Origin: Nigrospora sphaerica
Taxonomy: Eukaryota; Ascomycota; Sordariomycetes; Amphisphaeriales; Apiosporaceae
Length of the DNA: 64,000 nucleotides
Direction of reading: 5' to 3'
Assembly (NCBI GenBank): GCA_018287875.1
Contig: JAGVVL010000009.1
Location: 372,001-436,000, forward strand
Positions 1 through 12,290 of the stretch are shown here, one piece after another; the first letter of the stretch is position 1; each line of letters begins with the position of its first letter. Position numbers and translations under genes: made by a program. The notes under the pieces were generated by a model. The model was not told where the DNA came from, ran no database searches, and worked only from the letters and a program-made list of their open reading frames with translations.

Positions 1-2271
1 GTTACCCCCAGCAGTCCCTACGCTCTACACACTGCGTGGCGAAGCAACGACCCATAAGGAGAAAACAGAGGCCTTCCGAGAGAGGTTCTATCCCCTCCCT
101 AAGACTACGTACACCGGCTTCCGAATAACGAACCGGCTCGCAGCGCCTCTCGATATGGACAGCAAGGTGACAGCATAACAAGTCCAAGACATCCTCACTA
201 AAGTAGGCCAGTGGAAGGCGCCTGGGCCAGACCAGCTTCCGAACGGATTCCTTAAACGCTTAGGAAAGCCCCTCTTCCAGGCCTTGGCCTCCCTAGCGGA
301 AACATGCTGGCGTATAGGATACTACCCAACAGCGTTCCGCAAAGCAGTGACCGTTGTCCTCCGGAAACCAGGAAAGCAGCCAAACGAGTACCACCAAGCC
401 GGCGGATGGAGACCTATTGCGCTGCTCAACACTATAGGGAAAGCGATCGAGAGCCTACTAGCGCAACGGCTAGCTAGCTTTGCCGAAGAGAACGGACTGC
501 TCCCGGACGAACAGATGGGCAACCGGAAAGGCCGCTCCACGGAAACGGCCTTACGGTTGCTAACGGACCTAGTCCGCACAGCCTGGAAACATGGAGGCGC
601 AGCAACCTTTCTATCGCTGGATATTTCGGGCGCTTTCGACTCCGTCGACCATGGAAGGCTCCTCGCTAACCTGCGAGCGCTAAGGGTCCCTATATGGACT
701 ATCAGCTGGATCCGAAGCTTCCTATCTAACCGGTCCACGACGCCATCCTCCGACGGCCAAGAATCGGACGAGATCCCAGTCCCGGCAGGCGTCCCACAGG
801 GCTCACCCCTATCGCCTATCCTCTTCTGCCTTTATACAGCAGGTCTCTATAAGGCTCTCCGCGCCGTACCAGGGATAGCTACTATAGCCTTCGCAGACGA
901 CACGAACCTCGTGGGCTTCGGCTTAAACCCAGAGCAGACCTGTGAGCGGCTAGAAGCCGCTCACGGAGTCTGCAAAGAATGGACAGTCAGCCACGGCATG
1001 ACCTTCGCAGTCCAGAAATATCACCTAGTCCACTTCTCTCGAAGACGGAAAGGTCCGGACACGAAGATAGCCTTAGAAGGTCACGAAATCGAACCAGAAG
1101 ACTCCTGCCGTGTCCTTGGTATCCAGGTGGATAGACGTCTCCGCTGGGACGTCCATATCCAGTCGATATCGAAGAAGATGGCGACGCAGGTCTATGCCCT
1201 AGACCGGATAGCCGGCTCGACATGGGGCGCGTCCCTCCAGCGAGCCCGCCAAGTCTATACAGCCGTCGTACGGTCCGCGATAGGCTATGGAGCTTCAGAG
1301 TGGCACCGCCAGATCTCGAAAAATAGAGCCAAGGCACTCAACGACGTCCAGACAGAGTGCCTCCGAAAGGTCACAGGAGCTTTCAAAGCCACGGCCACCG
1401 CAGTACTAGAAACGGAAGCTTACGTGTCCCCCTTAGACACGTGGCTCAACAGAAGGGTGGCGGCATCGGAAGAGAGGCTCCAACAGCCGCGTATCGCATC
1501 ACTCATCCAAGCGAGATGCGATAGCGCAGCTAGATGGATCCTAACAAGACCGACTCGCCGGCGCGGACCGAAAGGCCCCGACGCTCCCGATCGCAAGAGG
1601 TGGCTAAACGAATGGCTAGCTGGAGACTCAGCACATAAGGCTGAGGAGAGAGACTGGCTCCAGAGATGGAAACAAACGCAGAAAAACCGAACAGCACGAG
1701 CCCCGGCAGCAACTAAGATGCCGCCAGACAAGCACGTCCTTAAGCTCCATAAAGGACTTCACAAGGCAGAGAGCTCGATCCTCGTCCAAGCGAGGACCGG
1801 CAAGATTGGGCTACGAGACTTCCTTTTTAGGCGCAGGGTTCCAGGCTTCGACAGCCCATGGTGTGACTGCGGTCAGGGTAGGGAGACCGTCCGGCATATC
1901 CTCGTTTTCTGCCCACGGGAAAGAGAAAGACGAGAGCATCTCGTCCAAGCTCTAGGAGGACCGATAGACACGGACAGGATGCTCGACACCCCCGGAAAAG
2001 CAGGAATCATCGCAAGATGGGTACTCCGCTCGGGCAGGCTGGACATGTTCCAGCTGGCGAATCAACTCATCAGCTAGGAAGCGGGCGTGCTGAGCCCGAT
2101 CTCGGTATGGCAGGTCAAAGAGTAGATAGAAGCGGTGCGACGCAGCGGAACCTGGGTTTTTCACCCGGCCGGACGTCAGCCCGGAACGGTTTTCCTAGGC
2201 TAAGATGCGCAGGGGGTCCTCATGGCCTAAATAGGTCGCTAGGTGTAAGAATAATAATAATAATAATAATA
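1..2271 (+). mobile_element. LINE (Tad/I-like) copy 1, 3' part
   Basis: This is the 3' part of a non-LTR retrotransposon; the 5' part lies outside the window. It matches the near-full copy at 48656-53087 and the truncated copy at 44573-45700 almost base for base. It ends in an (ATA)n tail at about 2249-2271, as expected for target-primed reverse transcription in this family. Directly after the tail the sequence changes to Copia RT/RNase H coding sequence, so this LINE appears to have inserted into a Copia element. The 5' flank cannot be seen. Confidence 0.93.
2..2077 (+). pseudogene. LINE ORF2: reverse transcriptase and C-terminal zinc motif (one premature stop)
   Basis: The frame holds the RT core: GWRPIALLNTIGKAIE, then LDISGAFDSVDHGRLL (first catalytic Asp), GVPQGSPLSPILF, and FADDTNLVG (the catalytic DD pair). 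The C-terminus has a CxC..H..C metal-binding motif around WCDCGQG and HILVFC, typical of Tad/I-like elements. I see no RNase H domain. A TAA at 176-178 interrupts the frame; the copy at 51 kb has GAA here, so this is a G-to-T change. From 179 to the stop at 2077 the frame is open and the RT motifs are intact. The endonuclease part lies upstream of the window. Confidence 0.9.
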
Positions 2272-3046
2272 TCAAGACACTGCTCCAGCTCACCGAGTTA
2301 AAGCTTACCAGGAACGCGTTGGGAGCATCCTCTACAGCGCTATTATGATCAGGCCGGACCTTTCCTTCGCCTGCTCACAGCTATCTCGCTTCCTCACGAA
2401 TCCAAGTCAAGAGCATCTCGAGGCAGCTGACTGATGCATACGGTACGCGTTTAGCACTCGATACGTGTCGATACGCTACGGAATGAAGAAACCAGTGCAG
2501 TCTATCCCACAGGCGCTAGTTATCTCAACGGATGCTTCATTTGCAGACGATCCGGAGACGCGTCGTTCTTGCCAGGGATACCTCATCCAGCTATTCGGAG
2601 GACCAGTAGCCTGGAAGGCCAGCCGACAAGCGACAGTTACCACTTCCACCACGGAGGCAGAGCTTCTGGCGCTCAGCGAGACAGCCAAGGAGACCATGGC
2701 ACTTCAGTGGCTATTCAGAGACATCCAACTCGTCCTGGACGCGCCTTTCAGCATCTCCTGCGATAACCAGCAGACGATACGCCTTGTCATCGGCAATCAG
2801 GAGAGGGTATCTACGAAGCTAAGGCACGTTGATATACACAACCTCTGGCTCCGCCAAGAATACTCCAGGGGCTCATTTCAATTAATTTATCTCGCCACAA
2901 AGGACATGCCAGCCGACGGACTAACGAAGAATCTACCACGGGCGAAATTTGAGCAATTTAGAGCGACTCTCAACCTTCAGGACATCCGACAAGCGATCGA
3001 GGAAGTAGAAAATGGAAAACAACGCATATGGATTGAAGAATCTTAA
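2272..3046 (+). mobile_element. Ty1/Copia fragment: end of RT and RNase H
   Basis: The translation begins in the C-terminal part of a Copia RT domain (YQERVGSILYSAIM then RPDLSFACSQLSRF) and runs into Copia-type RNase H. RNase H marks are TDASFADD, STTEAELLALSETAKE and ATKDMPADGLTKNLPR. An in-frame TGA at 2432-2434 sits where an Arg would fit (probably CGA to TGA). Nothing of gag, integrase or early RT is present on this side, because the LINE occupies the left flank. The fragment is non-autonomous. Confidence 0.9.
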
Positions 3047-3293
3047 AGCATCGTGGACAAGATACTACCTGCTGCTAAGAGCAGGGCTTTAGTATCTATA
3101 AACGCACCGACCCTGCTTTCCCTTCCTCCGAGCCTCCTTCGTGTGGTACTGCACGCGAGGAGCGCGCTCCCTGAGCTCCACGATGGGGCCAAGCTCCGCA
3201 GGATTGTCGCCGGAAACACTGGAGGAACTGGAGCTCGAGCTCAAGTCCTACTTTCTCCGCTCGCCACGCCTCTCAAGGAGCTTGGTACGCGCA

Positions 3294-3897
3294 CTAGGGC
3301 CAGGCGTAGAGGCCATGCAGGTCGCGCAAGCCCTTCACGGTCGCTCTCATGCGACGAATCTGAGGCTGCAAGCCTGTCAGGACAACCAGTAGGAGAATCA
3401 GCAGCAAAAAGGTACTCACAACGTTCTGGACCGGGCGGTTCAGCTCACGCAACAGGGAACGAGCAGCCAGGGCAAGCCACTCGGGCACCTCCTCGCACTG
3501 ATGGTTGTTTAAAGTGCACTCGTAGCACTTCAAGGCACCTGGCAAGCGAGTATCGTGGCAATGGCCACGAGAATGACGCTCGGCACCACGCAAACAGGGG
3601 AGACAGGGTGTGAAGCGCAAGTCACCTTTCTGGCGCCGCAGAATAGCCATCTCAGCGCGAGACGGGCTGGCGGCCTTGCGAGCCTTGTCCTTAGCCCTGG
3701 CGCGCTTGATGAGCTCTCTGGCGCGCTTGAGCTCCTCGGGGTCTATGTCGGACTCGCTGTCCTCGTGATCGCGGCCAGGCTTGCCGCTGCCCTGGAAAGG
3801 CGCACGCCCGCCACTGCCCTGGCCAACCGCTATGAAGCGAAAAGTTAGCAAAATGAGCACCAGAGAACAGGCGAGGTGCGAACAAACCGGCAGACAT
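3294..3897 (-). CDS. small Cys-rich protein with basic coiled segment, function unknown
   Basis: A three-exon model gives 163 aa: exons 3897-3888, 3829-3420 and 3365-3294, with introns of 58 and 54 nt. Both introns have GT..AG ends and the first has a GCTAAC branch site. The order is: a Gly-rich start, an acidic stretch, a Lys/Arg/Glu-rich helix, then a Cys/His cluster (PCLPC, CHDTR, KCYECT, HQCEEVPEW) that could bind zinc, and a short helical end. I do not recognise the family; similar Cys-rich pieces are common in fungal repeat-rich DNA. It sits antisense between Copia RNase H and a Copia-like LTR. The very short first exon is the least certain part. Confidence 0.5.
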
Positions 3898-4482
3898 TGC
3901 TGATGATACTGGAAAATGGCGAGAAGAAGCTGGATGGATGGCCTGAAAGGCGAGAGAAGAAGTGCAGAAGACAGTGGGAAGCACAATGATGATGATAAGG
4001 GGAAGAAGAAGCCGGGGGAGGGATTACTTTATACCCTTAAGCCTCTGAGGACACGCCCCATTCGAAGTTGCTCACCGAAACTGCCAGACTCGCGATGAAT
4101 CCACCTGGGCAGCGAGTGACGGGACACTGACTCACTCAGAAGCAGCGCGAGAGTTTAGACGACTAAGATATCGCCAAGCAACGCGTGCAGTGAAGCAGCA
4201 CAGCGGCTCTCACCGACGAGAGGAGTCAAGATGCGGACGTGCCGCACTCAAAGAGAGGAGTTGTGACTTCGCACGAGTTGCGGCTGCGAGGAGTTCTGAC
4301 GTGCTATTGATCAGAACAACTCATCGTCTGATCTCAATGCGCGGCTATTACTTACAACAACTCATCGTCCGATCTTAGGGATGATCGCAGCCCGCAAGCG
4401 AAAAGTCAAAAGGATCGCTTCACAGGACCCTTACCAAGCGATTTTCAGCCACACCGAGCGGATCGGTTCGGCTGAGGGGGTG

Positions 4483-4674
4483 TGTCGCGAGACGAGCCTA
4501 TTGTCACTAACAAGCCTACCAGGTCACGTGACCTTATGTAAGCTCAAGAGCCTAGGCTGTCAGGCGGGCTACGGAGCTACTCTATATCTACGTCTGGATC
4601 CTCAGATAGTTTTCCTTTGTTTTTCCTAATAGAACAACTAGAACCTCGTTCCTCACGTCCCCTGAAGTGCGACA
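4483..4674 (+). mobile_element. Copia-type LTR (probable 3' LTR)
   Basis: The segment starts TGTCGC and ends GCGACA, a 6-bp terminal inverted repeat of the TG..CA type. It is preceded by GAGGGGG, which resembles a polypurine tract. The ends resemble the solo LTR at 21689-21893 (TGTGGC...GTGCGACA). It lies 1.4 kb downstream of Copia RNase H on the same strand, as a 3' LTR would. I see no 5-bp direct repeat around it, which also suits one end of a broken element. Confidence 0.55.
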
Positions 4675-5793
4675 GTATATGTTTCTCCCGCTTTCTCTGT
4701 GTGTGTGACTAGTGTCCATGTGTGCTAGAGACGTATATAATCCACTATTATGAGCTAGGTGGCCCCCTCCTTTCCCTCGTGCCCTCCTGATACGACGGCG
4801 CTTAGAGTAAAAGGGATCGACATATACAAAAGGTGGAAGACACGACGAAGTAAGGAGCGGCATCGGTATGAGGAGCTATTAATAGCAAATCTACTACTAT
4901 CCCAACGGGCCCGACGGATGCGCATTGAAGCGTGAACTCTAACCTGACCAATCAGCATTTGAAGTTCGGAGGCTCTGCGCAAGACTGGTCTGCAATACCG
5001 TATATTCCTAGCCGGGGAACCAATGACAAAGTCCGAGTCTGAAGCAGGTGCACTCTGAGTGTAAAGGTAATTCTTCGGGCAGACTGGTCCGCAGTCAGCA
5101 ATGGAAAGCCGATGTTCTCGCACTCGGAAAGTGCAGTGTACCTAAGGGTAGTCGAGCGGAGCGTGCGAAGCCTTAGTTGGTCTCACGGCTTCCACGGGTC
5201 CCGTCGCTCACTGCGCCACGATTAGGTGGGTGTCGCCGGACAGGCTACAGTGGACGGCAGGGCCGGATCCAACTGAGTGGGGCCACAACTGTACATACAA
5301 GCACCTCCAGGGATACAACTACATGCCTGCGCGCGCGACGAGCCAGCCGACCAGGTTGAAGTTGAAACAAACAGCCAATCTTTGCAACTCGCGTGTACGT
5401 AGCCGCAGCCTTCAATTGACGCCTCTTCGGGGCCGTAAAATTATGGGATGGGACATCAAGTGAACCCGCTTTCCAGCGGAGCTCACGCCTCCGTCTCCAT
5501 ACTCCTTGTATTGTGGGATCGTGCCCCGTGCTTCCTGCATTGGTATGGAGCTTATATGGGAGAGCCCTGTCCCTATCGAAACATACATATGGACCATACA
5601 CCTGGCAATTCTGTCGCCGTTGATGTCCTTCTCTCCTCAAAAGTAGGCAGAAGTGCCGCATCGTGGTCGGGATCTTCTTCACCTCCTTACCGCATCGTGG
5701 TCGCCACCAGTCGTCGCGAGGTCGCAGGCTGTCGACCAGCAAAACCCGACACCTCGCAGATAACATCCTGGAGCGAAGAGCCAACCACCGCTG
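4675..5793. other. intergenic, no gene seen
   Basis: Only short, unconvincing open frames are present. No tRNA-like cloverleaf, tandem repeat or recognisable transposon part was found. The last few hundred bases may hold the promoter of the membrane-protein gene that starts at 5794. Confidence 0.5.
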
Positions 5794-7159
5794 ATGATGA
5801 GCAGCACCGCCGAATGCCAACCCAACGAGCACACCATGGACGATGCAAACTCAGGACGCCGCCGTATCTTCCCGCTCTTCGGGCGTGCTCGGTGGGAAGC
5901 ATCTATGCTACGACCGGCGCCGACATTGGAAAACGAAGACAAGCCCAGGGCAAGCGAGAGCTGCTTGCCGCGTGCCGGTGTACATCTTGGCCCCCCTCGC
6001 CACGGCGTCACACGGCATTCCTTCGACTCACCCTTGCCCGTCGTCATAAAGGGCCGTCTCATCAGTGCGCCATTGGGAGACAGAGGGTCCAATGCCGTGC
6101 CTGAGGCCGAAGATTCCGGGCAGCGGATTTCCACCGACCTCATCACACCCCCCACCTTGTCGGAAAACCATCTACTCCCACCTACACTCAACTACACTTT
6201 ACGCGACAGAAAGCTACGCATAGCTTTCTTCTGGTGCTTCATCCTGTTCGACTGTGCCATCGTGCCCAGTGGGCTTTACTTCATACTGTGGTATGATGCC
6301 GGGCCGGGAAGCGAGGAAAGCAACCCGTTGGACGCCAACACAGTTCTCAGTATCGTCACGGCGACGATAGGAGGCACCGCCATCCTCGAGTACGTCCTCA
6401 GGATGTGGAAGCTCTTCAAGAAAAGCAGCAATTATCGGGTAGGTTGACGATGGTCCTCTCCGGCTGGGCCGAGACACAGCCACTGACATATCTGAACAGG
6501 TCATTGGGGCGCAGAGTCGATGGGTCTTCGATTGGTTCCACTGGTGGTTTGGGCTGTGTTTGATCATAATCATCGTCGAACTTATCACGTGAGCGTCACC
6601 CTCCCCCGCGGTCCAACTTAACGCCTGATGACAAGACTCATACGGTTCAGCGGCACGGCATGGAAAGAGCCCGACCGGCGGCTTCTTGCCCTGCCGTTAT
6701 CGTCGGTAGCGGCCGTGTTTGGTGTGGTGCTCCTGGCCACGGATATCTTGCATTTCTTCTCCGTACGAGCACCTCTACGCATATCGTCCGTCGCTGCTGG
6801 CGCGCCAGTGCCCCCTGGCATCTACCCAATTATTGAGGACATCTGTGCGGTGAGCGGGAACGGCACAACCGAGTTCCGCGTAGCACTGGACCGGCGATAT
6901 AGGGCAAGTCCGACGTTCCGGACTATGATACGACAGATGAGTGTGTTTTGGGCCCTGGGGGCTCTGGCTAGCGCGGGGGTACCGCGTATGTGGTCTTCGA
7001 CTTCGACGACGTTGATGTAGCCTTCGCGTTCGGCTGGACGGTGCCGTTTGTCTGGGCGGGGTTTGGTTTCTCATCACGATTCCCTGGGTCCAGCGTTTGT
7101 TGAAAAAGGAGCAGCGGCTGTGGGCGACTGAAATGGTGGAGCTGAACGCGGTGGCATAA
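5794..7159 (+). CDS. fungal multi-pass membrane protein, frame-disrupted
   Basis: Three exons fit: 5794-6438, 6500-6588 and 6636-7159. The protein has a disordered N-terminal half, then membrane helices starting at IAFFWCFILFDCAIVPSG, a conserved stretch around YRVIGAQSRWVFDWFHWW spanning the first splice, and a periplasm-like PPGIYPIIEDICAV segment. This layout matches a family of uncharacterised membrane proteins widespread in Sordariomycetes. In exon 3 the frame shifts twice, at the G run 6975-6979 and the T run 7062-7064. Adding one base to each run restores continuous membrane sequence up to the stop at 7159, so the breaks may be sequence errors. Start could also be 5797 or 5833. Confidence 0.7.
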
Positions 7160-7316
7160 TGGTCACATCGGCCGCAGACGAGGATAGGAATGCTGCCAGG
7201 ATCGACTGCCTGTGCCTCGAGATGATGCCCACTCCAAATTGGTCAATCTTCCGTCCACCAGCATACTTGGGCTCCAGTATCAGTGTGGGACTCGGCCGAC
7301 GTGACACGTCAGGCAT

Positions 7317-7353
7317 CTACATACATAATTAAGTACTTTACTTAAGTATGTAG
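7317..7353. other. AT-rich inverted repeat (hairpin)
   Basis: CTACATA and TTAAGT pair with ACTTAA and TATGTAG across a short loop, giving a stem of about 13 bp with small bulges. It lies between the membrane-protein gene and the P450 gene. It could mark a 3' end or be chance. Confidence 0.4.
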
Positions 7354-7811
7354 TTTCCAATCTGCTACCAATCAGGCGGCCAACAGCACCGGCTTGCAGA
7401 TCTGGCACGCTAGCCCATCCCATTCCAACGGGGTACATGGGTGGGTTGCCAACCAACCAGAACGACCCCTGACCGCCGGGCGCCCCCCCGAGTAAGCCTG
7501 AGCCAATCCGATGGCACTACCGGCGCCCCATTGGGAATTCGAGACTGGTGTGCCGCGACCGGCCCCCGCGGCTGTCCGAACCCCAGCCAAGCCGCTGGGT
7601 AAGGTACCCTGTTGGGGCTGCGGACAGCAAGTGGCAGCGCCACCACGCTTGGCTATCGCCCGACCCGGTGCCTAGAAACGCAAACCTCGTCCGCGGATGG
7701 CCGTAGACGGCCGCTCCCTTCACGCAAGCCCTTCAAAAGCCCCAAATGAGACTGCTGAGGCGACGTCGCAAGGACACTGGATCATTCTCCGGTCCGCCAC
7801 ATTCCTGCACC
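7354..7811 (+). promoter_or_regulatory. P450 upstream region with CCAAT boxes
   Basis: This 458-bp stretch separates the hairpin from the P450 start codon. It has CCAAT at 7357-7361, 7368-7372 and 7503-7507, the sequence recognised by the fungal CCAAT-binding (HAP) complex. No clear TATA box was found. Assignment as promoter rests on position and these boxes. Confidence 0.4.
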
Positions 7812-10800
7812 ATGTCGCCCGAGAAGCAGAAGAAGGCTGCGGCCGTCGAGGGCCTGCAGCGCATCCCTCAACCACCAACCGTCCCCATCGTGGGCAACCT
7901 TCCCAGCCTGGACGTGAACGACCCCTCGACCTCCTTTGCGAAGTTGGCCGACCAGTATGGTCCCATATACAAGCTTTCCATTATGGGGCTGGACATGGTC
8001 ATGCTGTCGAGCTGGAAGCTCGTTGACGAAGCATGCGACGACAAGAGATTTCAAAAGTCCCTGCAGGGCGACCTCGAGGTACGCGGACCCTCCCGGGGCC
8101 CTGTGCATGATTCGGCCCCGTGCCCGCTGACTCTGGGGCGCGCAGGAACTACGGAACGTCGTGCACGATGGTCTTTTCACGGTACGTCTATCCCTCGGGA
8201 AAGCCAAGTGGACCGCCATCGTCGACTGACACGCACGCCGCAGGCCCGGGGAGAGGAGGAAGAGAACTGGGGCGTCGCGCACCGCATCCTCGTGTCAGCC
8301 TTCGGACCGCTGGCCATCCGTGGCATGTTCGACGAGATGCACGAGGTCGTCAGCCAGCTGGTGCTCAAATGGGCGCGCCAGGGCGCGTCGGCGCGCATCG
8401 ACGTCGGCGAGGACTTCACCAGACTCACCCTTGACACCGTGGCTCTGACCTCCATGGGGTTCCGCTTCAATTCGTACTACCGGTCCGATTTGCACCCCTT
8501 CATCAAAGCCATGTACGACGTCCTCGAAGAGGCCGGCAAGAGGGGCATGCGCTTTCTGCCCTCCGTCTTCTACCGGCCCGAAGACAAACTGTACAAGAAA
8601 AACATCCAGTTCCTGCGCCAAACAGCCCGCGAGGTCATCGACGAGCGCAAGGCGCAGCCCGACAACTTCAGAGGTCACAAAGACCTCTTGACCGCCATGC
8701 TACAGACTCAGGACATCAGGACTGGCCGCAAAATGACGGAAGAGAGCGTCGTCGACAATCTGATCACCTTTCTGGTAGCCGGACATGAAACAACGGCGGG
8801 GACGCTCCAGTTCACCATGTACAACCTTCTGAAGCATCCCGCCAAGTACAAAAAGCTGCAGGAAGAAATCGACTCGGTCGTCGGCACGGGGCCGATCGCT
8901 CTGGCCCACGTGTCCAAGCTCAAGTACCTGGATGCGGTGAGTGGCACTTTCCCGTCCCCTGGATGTCCTTGCTGATGGCCTTCTTCCAGTGCATCCGGGA
9001 AACTCTCAGACTGAGCGCGCCAATTTGGGCCATAGGCAGGGAAGGCCAGCAGGATGAAGTACTTGACGGAAAGTACCGCGTCAAAAAAGGCGAACAGCTT
9101 GTGTGCCTGCTTTCCAAGTCTCAGAAGGACCCCGAGGTCTGGGGGCCCGACGCGGAAGAGTTCGTCCCCGAGAGGATGCTTGACGGCGTCTTCGAACGCA
9201 CCCAGGAGCAATTCCCCCACAGCTGGAGCCCATTTGGAACCGGCATGAGGTCCTGCATCGGGCGCGCGTTTGCGTGGCAGGAGATGCTGCTGACCTACGC
9301 CGCGCTGTTGCAGAGCTTCAACTTCGTCATGGACGACCCGGCGTACCAGCTCCAGATCCAGAATTCGCTCACCATACGGCCGAAGGGGCTCTACATTCGC
9401 GCCATCCCCCGCGGCGGGCTGACCCCTCTGCAGCTCGAGGCCCGCCTGGTTGGCGCCCTCGGGGGGGAAGGCAAGACGACTATGCAGACGACAGATCCAG
9501 CCAAGGCAGCCCCCAAGCGCGGACACCCGGATCCGGGCCAGAGGATGGCCATCTACTACGGCTCCAACTCGGGCACGTGCGAGTTCATGGCGCGGAGGCT
9601 GGGCTCAGACGCTGCCGACCGTGGCTTTGTTGCTTCGGTGGAGCCCTGGACATCGCCACACGAGCCGTTCCCAAGGGAGTCCCCGTGGTCATTGTGGCAG
9701 CATCATATGAGGGCCAGCCGCCCGAGAACGCCTCGAGCTTCGTCGAATGGTTGGCCTCTTTGAACAAGGACGAGCTGGAGGGTGTGACCTATGCGGTTTG
9801 GGGATGTGGTAAGTTCGAGACTCCAGTCGCCGTCCAAAGAGTTTCCCCTTACAGTTAGTTACCAGGGCACAGCGATTGGGCCAAAACCTACCAGCGCGTC
9901 CCCCGGCTTGTGAACGAGCGCATGGCCGCCCTCGGTGGACAGCGACTCGCCCCCGTGGGCGAGACAGACGCCAAAGTGCGCGATATGTTCTCCGATTTCG
10001 AGTCCTGGCAAGATGAGACGCTTTGGCCGGCTATCCAAAAGAAACTCAACATGCGTGTCAGCCAGGATGACACCGCGACTCGCCTCCATGTCTCCTTCTC
10101 CACGCCACGGACTTCGATCCTGCGACACGACGTACGAGAGGGCCTGGTATTTGGCGCTAGGACTTTGACCCCGGGCGGCGCCGGCGAGGAAAAGCGACAC
10201 CTAGAGATCCAGCTGCCGACCGGGCGGACATACAGAGCCGGCGACTATCTGGCCGTTCTGCCGCACAACCCCAAAGCCACGGTTGCCCGGGCGATGCGCC
10301 GTCTGGGTGTCGCTTGGGACGTGCATGTATCCATCGAGGCCGCAGGGACGACGACACTCCCCACGAACGCGAGCTTGCCCGTGGCCGATCTGCTGAGTTC
10401 GTACGTGGAGCTAGGCCAAGTAGCCACGAAAAAGTAAGCGGCGCCATTCGGACTCGATGGACCCTCCCCATGCTGATTATGACTGCAGGACGTATCAACA
10501 TTCAGCAAACTGGCCGACGACGCGGCGCTGAAGGCTAAGCTGGAATACATGGCCTCCGAGGGCTTCGAAGAGGTACGAAAGAAGCATCTATCCGTCCTGC
10601 ATATCTTGGAGGCCTTTCCCACACTCGCGGTCCCCTTCCACGTCTTCCTGTCGCTGTTGCCACCCATGCGCGTGCGCCAATAGTAGGTGTCTCCCTTTTC
10701 CGCGTGTGCCATGCCACCGGATACCCGTGCTGACTCGCCTTCAGCTCCATCTCGTCTTCGCCATTGGTCAATCCCGGCCTGGCCTCCTTGACATACAGCG

Positions 10801-11418
10801 TTGTCGATAGACCTGCCAAGTCCGGCACCGGCCGCCATGTCGGCGTCGCGTCGTCCTACCTCGCGTCTCTGCAAGAGGGGACAAGGTCCAGGTCGCGATC
10901 CGCAGCGCCACCAAGGGATTCCAACTGCCGCCCGAGCCGCACACGACCCCCATCATCTGCGTCGGTGCCGGCACCGGCCTGGCGCCCTTCCGCGCCTTCG
11001 TCCAGGAGCGAGCGATCCTCCGGGAAAGCGGCCAGACCCTGGCGCCAGCCGCCCTTTCTACGGCTGCCGCGACCCCGCCGCCGACGACCTGTACCGCGAA
11101 GACCTCGACGGCTGGGAGGCGGCGGGCGTCGTGACCGTGTTCCGCGCCTACAGCCACCAGTCCGCGCTGTCCGAGGGGTGCCGCTACGTCCAGGAGCGCC
11201 TCTGGAGCGAGCGCGCGCTGGTCAGCAACCTGTGGAGCACGGACGCGCGCGTCTACGTCTGCGGCGCCAGTCACGTCGCTGAGGGGGTCAAGGAGACCCT
11301 TGTGCGGATTCTGCAAAGCGACAACGAGAAGCGCTCGAACCCCATGTCCTTCGAGGATTGTCTGGACTGGTTCGAGGAGCACCAAGCGGAGCGGTTCGTT
11401 CGGGACGTCTTTGACTAA
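7812..11418 (+). CDS. cytochrome P450 / NADPH-P450 reductase fusion (CYP505 type)
   Basis: Self-sufficient monooxygenase of the CYP505/P450foxy type, which usually hydroxylates fatty acids or polyketide-like chains near the omega end. Exons: 7812-8078, 8146-8181, 8244-8936, 8990-9808, 9866-10433, 10489-10682, 10745-11418. Motifs in order: PVPIVGN-like Pro hinge, AGHETTAG (I-helix), ETLR (ExxR), [10 protein letters not shown] (heme Cys), [10 protein letters not shown] (FMN), RQYSISSSP (FAD, split by an intron), [10 protein letters not shown] (NADPH). The frame breaks at C 9644-9646, A 10429-10433, G 10877-10880 and T 11055-11057, each explained by one lost base. All domains are otherwise complete, so the gene may be functional. 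It is followed 0.9 kb later by an ABC exporter on the same strand. Alternative members such as the fumonisin enzyme Fum6 share this architecture. Confidence 0.9.
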
Positions 11419-12290
11419 GACACAGGCCGGAGCCGCGTCGGTGACCAGCGTCAGGGCAGATTGTGGGAGGGGGGGCAGCGGCATTCTGGGTATCTTGTTT
11501 CATTGGGTATGCGATCGTGATAGTCTTTCCTTTCTCAATTATACTTAGAATAGAGTCATCTCAGTTGATCACGCGTGTTCTTGATTCACTCACTCGTCAA
11601 AATGCAGAATTCAGAGTCCATATGAACAGTTTACTCCTACCCAGAGGCCCAGGGCCCTAATAAGTTTTATATTTGCGGAAACTTCTTAGAGCGCAGGCCC
11701 TGGCCACGCAATATGGAGTCTTTCCAGTTGTAAACATGACTGTGTCGGCCTTTGCCCTCCACGTCCAAGAGCAGCATTGCACTCAAGTGATAGCCAAACC
11801 TCGGCCACTTCCCGGTATTCTCATGCTTCCTACCGCGCGGTGGAGGAAGGAGTATGAGTCTCTCGTAGAAACGTGCTGCAAAACACGGCAAACTGGCAGA
11901 TTTGGCTCCGCTGAAACTCGCAACGTCCTGATGGCAACTTGAATTATTATCCACGCCCGAGAAAGTATTCTTTGCTGATTTCATCTGTGATATCTTGGGA
12001 CGGCATGAAGGGCCGCCTGGCCTGCGCTGACGCTGCTGCTCCTGACGTAAGCGGCTTTAGGGCGCGGGCGCTCGCTCGCTCGCTCGTCCGCGGATCCCGT
12101 AACACCAATTGGTCTTATTGGCTGATTTTGTGGCGCCCTACCCCGGCCCTCCACGGCCCCCGGACGCATCCCGCGGCTTTGCAAGAGCGCATGGGAAGTG
12201 TTGTTATATCACCACCACGCCGTGTCAAAACCAAGATCACGATATACATCTGATAACCCCCATGTCCCCCACCTCTCACTATTGTCCACT
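11419..12290 (+). promoter_or_regulatory. P450 3' region and ABC transporter promoter
   Basis: No coding sequence is supported. A short GCTC microsatellite lies near 12069-12086. CCAAT occurs at 12105-12109, with inverted copies (ATTGG) at 12108-12112 and 12117-12121, so the transporter promoter has clustered CCAAT boxes, as does the P450 upstream region. Shared control by the same factor is an inference. Confidence 0.4.
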
